Shown here piece by piece: positions 23,415-35,138 of a stretch of DNA of 64,000 nucleotides. A model generated the notes under the pieces. It searched no databases. It saw nothing but the letters and a program-made list of their open reading frames with translations, and had not been told where the DNA came from. A program made the position numbers and the translations under genes. The stretch's first letter is position 1. Every line of letters begins with the position of its first letter. Source of the DNA: Scilla litardierei (taxonomy: Eukaryota > Streptophyta > Magnoliopsida > Asparagales > Asparagaceae); NCBI GenBank assembly GCA_030789695.1, contig CM061138.1, forward strand, positions 178,580,051 to 178,644,050, given 5' to 3'.

Positions 23415-25926
23415 TGTCACGCCCCGCTTCCCAAAAATGTGGAGGCGAGACGTGAGAAGGTCCGCACAGACTTAAAGCCGTGAAGCTCCAAGTCTGATAA
23501 GAGTATAAAAAAATCACTTATTATGGCAAGTCCTTGCAAAGTGAAACGACACAACAATGATAATAAGGAATTGAGACGACATTTCATTGAATCTCCAAAT
23601 GTCCATAAACAAATTACAATATCGCAGAAAAGCCACCAGGCTAAAAGAAAAAGGGATCTAAGGCCCAAACATGGCCAACAAAGAATAACTTACATACAAG
23701 GGTGCCTCGCACCAACGACTAACAGCAAACCTAAACAAAGAAGTGAACACGAGCGGTCTTCAAGACAGGCCCCTGGTGTCCACCCACCACCACAGCAAAC
23801 ATCAGCATCAGCAACACAATATCCCCTGCAACAAAGCTCTGGCTCTGGGTCTAACATGTGACACCCAAAAGAGAGAGGGGCACATGTCAGCAAGTCTGGA
23901 AAGACTTGTGCAAGGAAACTGAAAGTAAGGGGAACTAGCAACCTAGCAGTTATAGTAATAAGCAATGACTTGGCAGTTATACATGAGTGCACAATTTAAA
24001 ACATGGCAAGACAATTTGTACAAGAGAACAATTTATTGGGACAAGGCAAGACAAGACAAGAGTAGCCAAGCTACTATCAATCTCAATCAATTCACATTTT
24101 GTAGGTGTTTATGCCCTTCGCTGAATGGCATAGCATATCAGACCGATCGGCACTAAACACATTTCACGTTTCACGGTTGTTTTGTAGATGTTTGCGCCCT
24201 TCGCTGAATGGCTAGCATGTCAGTCCGATCGGCCCCAAACACTACCCCACCCCAAAGAGTTTACGCCTTACAACTGCAGTTGTTGATCAAACAGACTCCC
24301 AGTTGAATGGCCGCTTAACCCTCACCCCTTATACCCACACGTAATGGAGCCTGGGGTCCCCGCACAATGAACTCAGCTAGTGAGCCTGGGGTTGCCCCGC
24401 ACAATGAGCTCGCATTCTTAGTTCACAATTCAATATCGAGCGTTGGGGTTTCCAACTACAGGGCTCGCTTCTGGAACACGAGCCAGGAACACACAAGTAG
24501 TGTAGCAAAGCTACGCAATCACGGGATCACCAAAACAATGCAATGACATGACATTTAATTTGCGTACCATTAATGGAAAGTAAACATGACATGGTAATTG
24601 TGCAACATGCTATATGTCGGAATTAGCTTCGTTGTCAAGCTAACTCCCCAATTTGCGCCTAGGCGAGTATCATTTCGTCGCCTAGTCTCCTTTATGCCTA
24701 CAACAAGAAAATGGCCTAAAACATGGCCTCAACCCTAAGTGGCAAGTTTCACTTGCCTAGCACCGGGAATGACGACCACTTCGTCACACGGATGCTATCT
24801 ACGGGGGAAATCGCTGTTAAGGGGGAAACAAACACCAAACACATGAAATTAATTAGGGTTTCACCAAAATTATCAATAAGTTATGAAAACAACGGTAGAA
24901 CGATTTCTTACCGAGAGGAAGCGGAAGAAACACTCCGGGGAACCCTAGGATCAGATCTGGAGAAGATTGGAGAAGTTTGGGGAAACTAGGGATTTGGGGG
25001 ATTTGGGGATTTGATGGATTTTGGTGAGATTTTGGGGAAGATGAGAGGTAGATAGAGTAGATGGATGGTTTGGATGATGGATTCAGGGCTTGGAATGAAG
25101 GAATGGAGCTTGGAGGAAGATGGGGGCTCAAGGGGGAGATTTTAGGGTTTTGGGTCGTGTTGGAGGAAGAAGAAACGTTTGGGAGGGGTATAAATAGGTT
25201 GGGCTGGCGGCTGCCCAGAAATTAGGGTTTTAACACAGACTAGTCGGTCAAAGAGCAACCACTGACCGACTAGTTTGACAACTAGTCGGTCAGTCGACCA
25301 ACGCAGACCGACTAAGTGCAAATAGTAACTTCTGAACGAAAATAGGATTTAGAGTTAGTCGGTCCATGAACAAATACTGACCGACTAGTTTGGCATCTAG
25401 TCGGTCGATGAACGTTCTTAGACCGACTAAGAATGAACAGTAACTCGGCTGTACAGAAGGACTAGGAATTAGTCGGTCTGAGTACAAAACTTAACCGACT
25501 AGTTTGAAAACTAGTCGGTCGGAAGATAAACTTAGACCGACTAAACAGATACAGTAACTTAGGTAAAATTAATCCAAGGAACCAGTCGGTTTGAGTAGAG
25601 TTGCCGACCGACTAGATCTCAATCTAGTCGGTTGGTTCCCCTTCTCGAACCAACTAAGATGCACTAAAAGTGCCGATTCGAATCGCAGAACTTCGGGAAG
25701 ATTCCTATGGCTTCTAAGATCACTCTAACTCTAAGATATGAGCAAAATGAAGCTCGTCACGAATGACTTACTCCGAAATCGACGAGCGAAGGAAGAAGAT
25801 AGAAAATCACGACGAAACGATCGAAAGTGAAAGCTATGGCGACGAAAACCACACATCCAAGGAGAAAATCCACCAAGCACATATTATAATATAAATAATC
25901 CAATTACACGAAAACCAGTCGTTACA
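23415..25926 (-). repeat. Element N 3' LTR
   Basis: 2512 bp. On the minus strand U3 begins at 25926 and includes the array (25658-25238), then TATTTATA (about 25197-25188). Open frames in 23523-24989 occur identically in both LTRs but show no family likeness, so they are not called as genes. Confidence 0.88.
25238..25658. repeat. CTAGTCGGTC/GACCGACTAG array in element N 3' LTR
   Basis: Four units of about 105 bp, about 15 intact ACCGAC/GTCGGT cores, ending with the same degenerate GAACCAACTAA unit as in the Sirevirus LTR. Homology to Sirevirus U3 continues past the array to about 25770 (shared words include CTTCGGGAAG and AAGATATGAGC). Confidence 0.88.
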
Positions 25927-28900
25927 TCCTACCCACCTTAGAATAAAGTCCGTCCTCGGACTTTCTAACTATAGCTATATCTAGTCACCCTAGTAACTAC
26001 CCTCAATCAATATCACATCAAAATTTCAACCAAGTACATTCATTTCAAGTGCTTATATATACATGTACTCTAGGTAGTCAATTATTAACACCACGGGAGC
26101 AAATATATATTCACGCACACAGTACACTTATACTTATTGTAATCAAACAACTCCATTCACGTATTCAAATCATTCATATAGGCAAGTATATTCCATATAA
26201 CTATAAAACACTTATTACACACTATATGAAAATAACCAAGTCTCTTACTTATTTGAAAATAATTTCACACTAGAAAATACCATCGGATTCTACACGTATA
26301 AGTAACTACCTATGGACAAGATATCGAGAATACACTAGTCCCTATATCTCCTAGTATGCGCCAAACAATCAACATGCGAAATCACACCATACGATTGTTA
26401 AAACAAGTTCACTATATCTATCTTACATTCACCATCATTATAATTTCACAATTTATAGTCATTCAAATGCATGCACACATTTCACCATATCATCACTCCA
26501 TATATAGTCCTATAGCTATAATCACGACACACCATACATACCATAGTCACCAATTCCTATAACTATCACATACTTACCCGTGCATGGTGCACACACACAC
26601 GCCATTATTTCATTCACATATACACCAATCACACCACTATATGCTTAGCACACCTACGCACCTAGTTTAGCTAGCACACATATATTCACGCAACCAAGTC
26701 CTTAGTGAATAACTATACCACATGACCAACTCACATAACTATATATTGGTATAGCCACCCACAATCGTGTGCGTAACACAACCAGGCACGAACAATCCAA
26801 ACATTATACATATATCATCCATCACTATACACCAACCACATACAATACACCAATGCACATAGAGTGTACCCACTCAAGCTTGAGTGAGACTCAAAATCAT
26901 AGGGGAATAATTCCATATACGTAACGTAGCATCCACACGTATGCCAAAACTAGCTAATGCATACACGTCTACCAACATAACCACATACATATCTAAATGT
27001 CAAACACCCTTAATATCTAACCAGGTAACATCACATATTTCAATCACTTCATATACCATGATATTATTACAAACATCAGCACACCTATAATTACAATACT
27101 CTCCCTAATAAAAGTATTCACCTATAGTCACACCCAAGCATCGTATATATTCATACCATATCCATCCACCTATAATTGGTACATCAATACACATTCACTT
27201 CATACATAAGTTAAGATATGCAGTAGTCGGGTATACCTCATGGTACACATGCATACGACATCTCATAAAAACAATACCAAATCAAACATTATAATCCTAC
27301 TATCATATGTATATCACACTTACACTCATGCAGTTAATACATAACTATCTACACAATATAACAATACCAACCACAAACTACTTCATATGCACCATGAAAT
27401 TAAATACACTACGACGACACATCAAATTACACTAATGGGGCCCACCAAGCTATATTAAGGTCGACACAGCGACGACAAGCTCTATTGGCTAGACAAAAGG
27501 AACGAATTGAAATCAAGAGCGTAACGAATAGAAGGATCGAAAAGCATGAAAACGGTTGTGCAATGATGTAATGATGCTCCATTAGGACACATGGAAAATA
27601 GTGTAAATAACATATTCTAAAATACGAAAAGTTTGAAAACTGTCACACCTCACAGTTGGAGTCCTTTTTCCGTATAAAAATATTTAGGGGTCGACAAAAC
27701 AAATTGTTTGAAATAAGTTTGAGTCGAATATACATAGTAGGAGAAAACGGTTTATTGGCTCACGTAAGGTCATTAAAAGAAAGTGAATCATTCACACGAA
27801 TTTTGAGGTCGTAGTTTTAGAAAATATTATACGGCGGTGATTTAATAATGTTGGCAAAAGTTTTGAAACGAAATTAAATTAACAAAAGAATTTTAAACTC
27901 ATGCCAAATACCTTCAAAGTCTTTAAGCCAAGAAAAGCTCAAATAATCAATATGGAAACTACCTTTTAGTGCAACCAGGATTTGCCAAAAGAAATCGTTT
28001 TACACAAAGCTCTTAACATACGGGCCAATGAGCCTAATGCGGATATAAAAATAATTGAAATTCCATCTAGGTTAGAAATTCTTCTAAGGGCATGTATGGT
28101 GAACGGAAAGATAACTCTAGCTATTAGTAGTATTATCAAAACTTGTAGTGAAACTTTAAAATCAAATTTATGGAGGGTCTAGATCAAAAAGGTTATGAAA
28201 TAATGATTTTTACAAAAACCTGAAATAGGGGAAACGAGGAGCATAACGGTCGTAGTTTTAGTATATAAAAATTAGTTGAAGTTCTACTTTAGAAATCATT
28301 TTTGGAAATATGTATGACGAATGGAAAGATAATAACATCTTAGTGGTATGGAAGTAAGTGGGGGGAAATATATACATATATAGGATTATTAAATTGGTAA
28401 TAAGCTTTAAAACCGAGTTTTGGAGGTCTAAATTAGGAAAGGGTTTCGAAAAGTAATTTTACAAAAAAATCTGATCTAGGGAAAAGTTGAGCATAAAATC
28501 GACTCGTTGGAAGCTGAAGTCCCAAGTGACTTGGAAGGTATGTAAGAAACAAACATGATGCGGTATTCGAATAAGTTTTAATGGCATAAGTAAGGAAAGA
28601 AATTTATAATTCAGGTTAGGAAAAACAAAAGCATGGTTCGGAAGAAAATTGGTATATGAAAAGAGGCAAGTCATTTATATTGATATGAAAATATAGGCTG
28701 AAGAATATTATAAACCAATAATCAAAAATCTCGACAAAAGTTTCAATGTCTAAAAGAACAAATAAATTTAAGTCGCGAAAGAGTACGAAACCTAATATAT
28801 ATATTAAGGGTTCGCGAACAAATTCAAACTTAGCGAAAGAGGAACATCGAAAATACTTTTAGGGGAAACAAGGATTCGCCGCAAGAATAGGTTGGTAAAA

Positions 28901-30028
28901 GACTTGAAGTACGTGTACGACAAACTTGTAATTAGTATATATTCATAAATCAATTGGAGTTCTATTTATCTTGAAAGAAGTATTTTAAAGCACGTATAGT
29001 AAATAGCTAAAATGAATTTCGCAATAGTAGAAAAGGTGGTATATCGAATCATCGAAATAGTAGTAAAGTTTTGAGATCGAGAAGCGAAGATATAGGTTAG
29101 AAAATGGTTTCAAGTTAGTAATTTAAAATTACGGCCAAATAGTTTCTCAAAATCTAAGAATAACTTTTAGCTCAAATGGGAGTAATGGTAATATATTGAA
29201 AGAAGGTTTAAACAAAATTTAAAATCAAGTGGAAACCTTTTTAATAAGGGAAAATTCGAAAATGACCTTGGAAGAATTAAGATTTGCAACGGAAAAGATT
29301 TGAAAGATCAACGATAATAGTAAGGAGGGGATCATGTGAATCGAGGGCAATGAATGTGGTTGTGTGAGGCATGCACCTAAATCACAATGCAAGAAATCCA
29401 TGATGAAGATCTACGGTCAGTAACACCAGAGTGTAGTGACCAGGAAAGGTTGAATCAGGGGGTTCTAATCATCGGGTTAACTAAAGGCCAAGGGATTTGG
29501 TCGGATGATCGAAACATAAATACGCCTAGGTTATGACTTAGGAAAATCTATGGGGAACTCCTACGGTCAACCAGCTAAAGATTATGGAACTAAGCGCTAA
29601 GATTCCCTAAGGGCTAGACAGCGATGAAATGAGTTCAGCTTGGTCTGAAATCGATGAACCCAAGCGAGAGACCAAAGAATTATAGAAGTCTATCCTAGTC
29701 AAAGCTAGACATGAACCACTAAGGTAACTCTTAAGACTATCAAAGAGGTCACTAGCATGGAATCTAGCTAACAATCAAGGAATCCTAACTAGCAAGCACA
29801 GACGTCTATCTAAGTCTAGCTAGGGTCCAGATCTAATGGGTTTCCTACTAAGCAGAGACAGACGCCCTAACACGTCTACCAGCTACTTAAGGCATATGAA
29901 CGCTAAAAACTAGACTCAAGGCTTATAACTTGGATGTTCTAATTCATTTAATGGACATTCTATAATTATTATTGTTGTTCCGATAGTTCGCATTTGCAAA
30001 TGGACCTGCATGGGCCACCACTAAAACC
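25927..30028 (-). mobile_element. Element N internal region, non-coding
   Basis: Begins with the polypurine tract (25927-25940) and the hairpin AAAGTCCG-TCCT-CGGACTTT (25945-25964). The rest is AT-rich and ORF-poor; the longest frames (for example 27982-28182) have no family likeness. It ends with a sequence shared with C directly before the 5' LTR (30011-30028). Confidence 0.8.
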
Positions 30029-32541
30029 TGTCACGCCCCGCTTCCCAAAAATGTGGAGGCGAGACGTGAGAAGGTCCGCACAGACTTAAAGCCGTGAAGC
30101 TCCAAGTCTGATAAGCGTATAAAAAAATCACTTATTATGGCAAGTCCTTGCAAAGCGAAACGAAACAACAATGATAATAAGGAATTGAGACGACATTTCA
30201 TTGAATCTCCAAATGTCCATAAACAAATTACAATATCGCAGAAAAGCCACCAGGCTAAAAGAAAAAGGGATCTAAGGCCCAAACATGGCCAACAAAGAAT
30301 AACTTACATACAATGGTGCCTCGCACCAACGACTAACAGCAAACCTAAACAAAGAAGTGAACACGAGCGGTCTTCAAGACAGGCCCCTGGTGTCCAACCA
30401 CCACCACAGCAAACATCAGCATCAGCAACACAATATCCCCTGCAACAAAGCTCTGGCTCTGGGTCTAACATGTGACACCCAAAAGAGAGAGGGGCACATG
30501 TCAGCAAGTCTGGAAAGACTTGTGCAAGGAAACTGAAAGTAAGGGGAACTAGCAACCTAGCAGTTATAGTAATAAGCAATGACTTGGCAGTTATACATGA
30601 GTGCACAATTTAAAACATGGCAAGACAATTTGTACAAGAGAACAATTTATCGGGACAAGGCAAGACAAGACAAGAGTAGCCAAGCTACTATCAATCTCAA
30701 TCAATTCACATTTTGTAGGTGTTTATGCCCTTCGCTGAATGGCATAGCATATCAGACCGATCGGCACTAAACACATTTCACGTTTCACAGTTGTTTTGTA
30801 GATGTTTGCGCCCTTTGCTGAATGGCTAGCATGTCAGTCCGATCGGCCCCAAACACTACCCCACCCCAAAGAGTTTACGCCTTACAACTGCAGTTGTTGA
30901 TCAAACAGACTCCCAGTTGAATGGCCGCTTAACCCTCACCCCTTATACCCACACGTAATGGAGCCTGGGGTCCCCGCACAATGAACTCAGCTAGTGAGCC
31001 TGGGGTTGCCCCGCACAATGAGCTCGCATTCTTAGTTCACAATTCAATATCGAGCGTTGGGGTTTCCAACTACAGGGCTCGCTTCTGGAACACGAGCCAG
31101 GAACACACAAGTAGTGTAGCAAAGCTACGCAATCACGGGATCACCAAAACAATGCAATGACATGACATTTAATTTGCGTACCGTTAATGGAAAGTAAACA
31201 TGACATGGTAATTGTGCAACATGCTATATGTCGGAATTAGCTTCGTTGTCAAGCTAACTCCCCAATTTGCGCCTAGGCGAGTATCATTTCGTCGCCTAGT
31301 CTCCTTTATGCCTACAACAAGAAAATGGCCTAAAACATGGCCTCAACCCTAAGTGGCAAGTTTCACTTGCCTAGCACCGGGAATGACGACCACTTCGTCA
31401 CACGGATGCTATCTACGGGGGAAATCGCTGTTAAGGGGGAAACAAACACCAAACACATGAAATTAATTAGGGTTTCACCAAAATTATCAATAAGTTATGA
31501 AAACAACGGTAGAACGATTTCTTACCGAGAGGAAGCGGAAGAAACACTCCGAGGAACCCTAGGATCAGATCTGGAGAAGATTGGAGAAGTTTGGGGAAAC
31601 TAGGGTTTTGGGGGATTTGGGGATTTGATGGATTTTGGTGAGATTTTGGGGAAGATGAGAGGTAGATAGAGTAGATGGATGGTTTGGATGATGGATTCAG
31701 GGCTTGGAATGAAGGAATGGAGCTTTGAGGAAGATGGGGGCTCAAGGGGGAAGATTTTAGGGTTTTGGGTCGTGTTGGAGGAAGAAGAAACGTTTGGGAG
31801 GGGTATAAATAGGTTGGGCTGGCGGCTGCCCAGAAATTAGGGTTTTAACACAGACTAGTCGGTCAAAGAGCAACCACTGACCGACTAGTTTGACAACTAG
31901 TCGGTCGGTCGACCAACGCAGACCGACTAAGTGCAAACAGTAACTTCTGAACAAAAATAGGATTTAGAGTTAGTCGGTCCATGAACAAATACTGACCGAC
32001 TAGTTTGGCATCTAGTCGGTCGATGAACGTTCTTAGACCGACTAAGAATGAACAGTAACTCGGCTGTACAGAAGGACTAGGAATTAGTCTGTCTGAGTAC
32101 AAAACTTAACCGACTAGTTTGAAAACTAGTCGGTCGGAAGATGAACTTAGACCGACTAAACAGATACAGTAACTTAGGTAAAATTAATCCAAGGAACCAG
32201 TCGGTTTGAGTAGAGTTGCCGACCGACTAGATCTCAATCTAGTCGGTTGGTTCCCCTTCTCGAACCAACTAAGATGCACTAAAAGTGCCGATTCGAATCG
32301 CAGAACTTCGGGAAGATTCCTATGGCTTCTAAGATCACTCTAACTCTAAGATATGAGCGAAATGAAGCTCGTCACGAATGACTTACTCCGAAATCGACGA
32401 GCGAAGGAAGAAGATAGAAAATCACGACGAAACGATCGAAAGTGAAAGCTATGGCGACGAAAACCACACATCCAAGGAGAAAATCCACCAAGCACATATT
32501 ATAATATAAATAATCCAATTACACGAAAACCAGTCGTTACA
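30029..32541 (-). repeat. Element N 5' LTR
   Basis: 2513 bp, nearly identical to 23415-25926; differences are single bases. It contains the second copy of the motif array (31853-32272) and ends CGTTACA before the target duplication TACTT. Confidence 0.9.
31853..32272. repeat. CTAGTCGGTC/GACCGACTAG array in element N 5' LTR
   Basis: Same four-unit structure as 25238-25658, with a few base changes (for example GTCTGTCT replaces GTCGGTCT near 32090). Confidence 0.88.
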
Positions 32542-33031
32542 TACTTGAGTTAGAAACCCTAACTCAAGATTTCCACTATGAAATACTTGTGAAAATCCTC
32601 CACAAGTCAAATCATACAAAATGTAATTTGTGACTCCCACAACCCGGGATCACAACCACACTCTCACAACCGAGAGTGAAACTTACAAATCAAATATGAA
32701 ATGAAATAAGAAAACTTCTTACCGAACAAAATACCTATGCCTTGAGTATTGCTTACGAATTAGGGCAAGGATGATTTTGGGGGAAGAAGTGGCACCAAAC
32801 CCTAGCTCTAAGATGTAGATCAGCGATGGAGAGCTTTGGGGATGTTGGTGACCTAGAATCAAGCACTTGGCTTGGAAGGCTTCACACTCAATGAATCTCT
32901 CTTTGGAAGTAAGAGTGAGGAGAGATTATTGAATGGAATGAATGAGCTTTGAATGCACTTGGAATGATTTCTCTGGATCTCTAAACTTGTAATAATATCA
33001 GCCTTGGCAGCAATGAATGCAGCCCATCAAG

Positions 33032-33043
33032 TATATATATGAT
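33032..33043 (-). promoter_or_regulatory. TATA box, Sirevirus B 3' LTR
   Basis: ATCATATATATA on the minus strand, about 60 bp downstream of the array. A GA/CT microsatellite lies between array and TATA. Same arrangement as at 43897-43908. Confidence 0.6.
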
Positions 33044-33105
33044 AGAGGAGAGAGAGAGAGAGAAAAACGTTTCAATTAAAGCTCCAACGGCTCTTTTCTG
33101 AACCC

Positions 33106-33770
33106 AACTAGTCGGTCAAAGAACAACCACCGACCGACTAGTTCATCAACTAGTCGGTCGGTCAATTAACGTGAACCGACTAATGAGTAAACAGAGAAAA
33201 GATCAAAGTACAGACTAAGGAACTAGTCGGTCTAAGAAGAGTAGCTGACCGACTAGTTTCACAACTAGTCGGTCGGTTACTCAACGTGGACCGACTAACA
33301 GATAAAACTGAAGTCTGAGAAGAATTAGATTTAGTCGGTCCAAGAACAAATGTTGACCGACTAATTCACCAACTAGTCGGTCACCAAATGAACATAGACC
33401 GACTAACAATAAACAGTAAGTATGGTGAAAATTTTGGCATGTACAGTAAACTAAACTAGTCGGTCTAAGAAGAAAAGTTGACCGACTAGTTCATCAACTA
33501 GTCGGTCGATCAAAGAGCACAGACCGACTAATGATAAACAGTAGCTCAAGCTCAAATGTGCATGAAGAGGGAAAGCTCAACTAGTCGGTCACAGAAGCAT
33601 CACAGACCGACTAGTTTACAAACTAGTCGGTCGGTGAGTCAACTTAGACCGACTAACTGTAAACAGTAAAGAGCTATGAATTAACTGAGAAGAACTAGTC
33701 GGTCCAAGAAGCTTGGCTGACCGACTAGATCACCATCTAGTCGGTCAGTTCTTCTTCTTGAACCAACTAA
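33106..33770. repeat. Inverted-motif array, Sirevirus B 3' LTR
   Basis: Six tandem units of roughly 105-125 bp, nearly identical to 43969-44633. Confidence 0.9.
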
Positions 33771-34173
33771 CATGCACAAGAAGTCCCGAATTGAAGCGCG
33801 ATGCTTCGGGAAGGATTGTATGGACTTCTACTAAGATCCTAGAGCTAAGATATGAGCGTTATGAAGATTTAAAACGTAAGACCTACTCAAGGCTTAACAT
33901 TCTACGAAAGAATCTTAAAGACTATAAATTAAACTTGACGATACCGTCTTCAATAGCTTCAATCGAATCTTCATGACTTCTAAATAGGTCCATAAGCTTC
34001 AACGGAGCTTTAGGCAAACGATCACGTGCTTTGAGAAGTCTTGAGACGTCGTAATTGATATTCATGTGAATTTGGCGACGATCTCCATAACTGCGCTCAC
34101 AAAGTGTTAGATCATATTATATTTATGTTTGTTCATCATCCAAAACCAAATCCGGGGAGTCCAATATCCAACA

Positions 34174-34187
34174 TTCTCCCCCTTTTT
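34174..34187 (-). other. Sirevirus B polypurine tract
   Basis: AAAAAGGGGGAGAA on the minus strand, directly before TGTTGGATATTGG of the 3' LTR. It is typical of Sireviruses. Confidence 0.9.
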
Positions 34188-35138
34188 GGTGATGACAAAC
34201 CAACATAAATAATAATCAAAAATAATAATTCAAATGAAATTTACTTACTCCCCCTGCATTGATGACACGTTAATTCCAATTTAAACAAAAATAATACGCA
34301 TCAAGCAGACGAGTGAAGTATATTAAATGAGAATCGATTATTGAATTATTGAAATACCAAAAGTAGGTTATTGAAATATCGGATTTGAAAATCCATTTAT
34401 ATATCTTAACTCCCCCTGAATCTAACACATCAAGTTAGATTCTTGGAGAATGCTTTAAATTTTCATTTGGCACATCGTTATAATTATATCTCTCCCCCTT
34501 TGGCATAAGCAAAAAGAGCGGGAGGATAACAACGACAACAACAATGGCCTCAAATTGAAAGCACGGGAGTCGTAGATTACGACGATGGTTCAAGTGACAC
34601 CAAAGAGAAAAAATACGAATAGAATCAAGGCGTGTCAATGATACCAAAGTCGAAAAATCGTAAAACGAAATCATCAAAACTCAAATCAATTTAACGGATT
34701 GAGTTATGGAATATACTCTCCAATATCAACATTTCTTGGTTAATTTAGAGCATGGAAAACAATTCTATGTTTCCATAGAAGAAATTTCTATTAAACCAAG
34801 TGAATATCGTCGAGCGACGAAATCAAACATCAGAGACATAAAAAAAATTATAAATTGCACAATATAATGAAATGTCAACTGCGATGTATATATATATATA
34901 ATGTATGAAGCAGAATACATCACCGACATAGAACAGAAATACATCATCATATGACAAAATGTCGGAGTGTCAACAAAAAAATACATCATCATCAAACATA
35001 TCAAAATACATCATCACAGATATCAAAAAAGAAACATCAAAATGATCCAAAAGACACAGCCACCCACACTATCCTACCCAACATCTCTCACAACAAGATA
35101 TATCATCCAATGAGTATCAGGAGAGGCCTCGGAGAAAC
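34188..35138 (-). other. Region between Sirevirus B 3' ORF and PPT, with PPT-like repeats
   Basis: AT-rich and non-coding. It contains at least three further AGGGGGAG-type tracts on the minus strand (34248-34255, 34411-34418, 34491-34502) before the true PPT, and a short TA microsatellite near 34890. Repeated PPT-like tracts are reported for Sireviruses (from memory). The counterpart in A is 45895-46283. Confidence 0.6.

Larger units (their letters stand above)
23415..32541 (-). mobile_element. Element N: non-autonomous LTR retrotransposon (LARD-like)
   Basis: TG (23415) to CA (32541), flanked by the 5-bp duplication TACTT (23410-23414, 32542-32546) inside the 3' LTR of Sirevirus B. The LTRs are 2512 and 2513 bp with a 4.1-kb non-coding internal region. 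It shares with C the LTR start (TGTCACGCCCCGCTTCCC vs TGTAACGCCCCGCTTCCC), the LTR end CGTTACA, the polypurine tract and the sequence beside the 5' LTR, so it is a sister subfamily. Its U3 carries the Sirevirus-like motif array. Confidence 0.92.
23163..34173 (-). repeat. Sirevirus B 3' LTR, split by element N
   Basis: Two pieces, 23163-23414 and 32542-34173, match the 5' LTR 43157-45036 almost base for base. The second piece holds TATA (33032-33043), a GA run, the motif array and the U3 start. The G-run near the U5 end has 8 G here and 11 G in the 5' LTR. Confidence 0.92.

Noticed and set aside
24723..24989. 88-codon plus ORF repeated at 31337-31603
   Set aside because: Preserved only because the two LTRs of N are near-identical; no family likeness.
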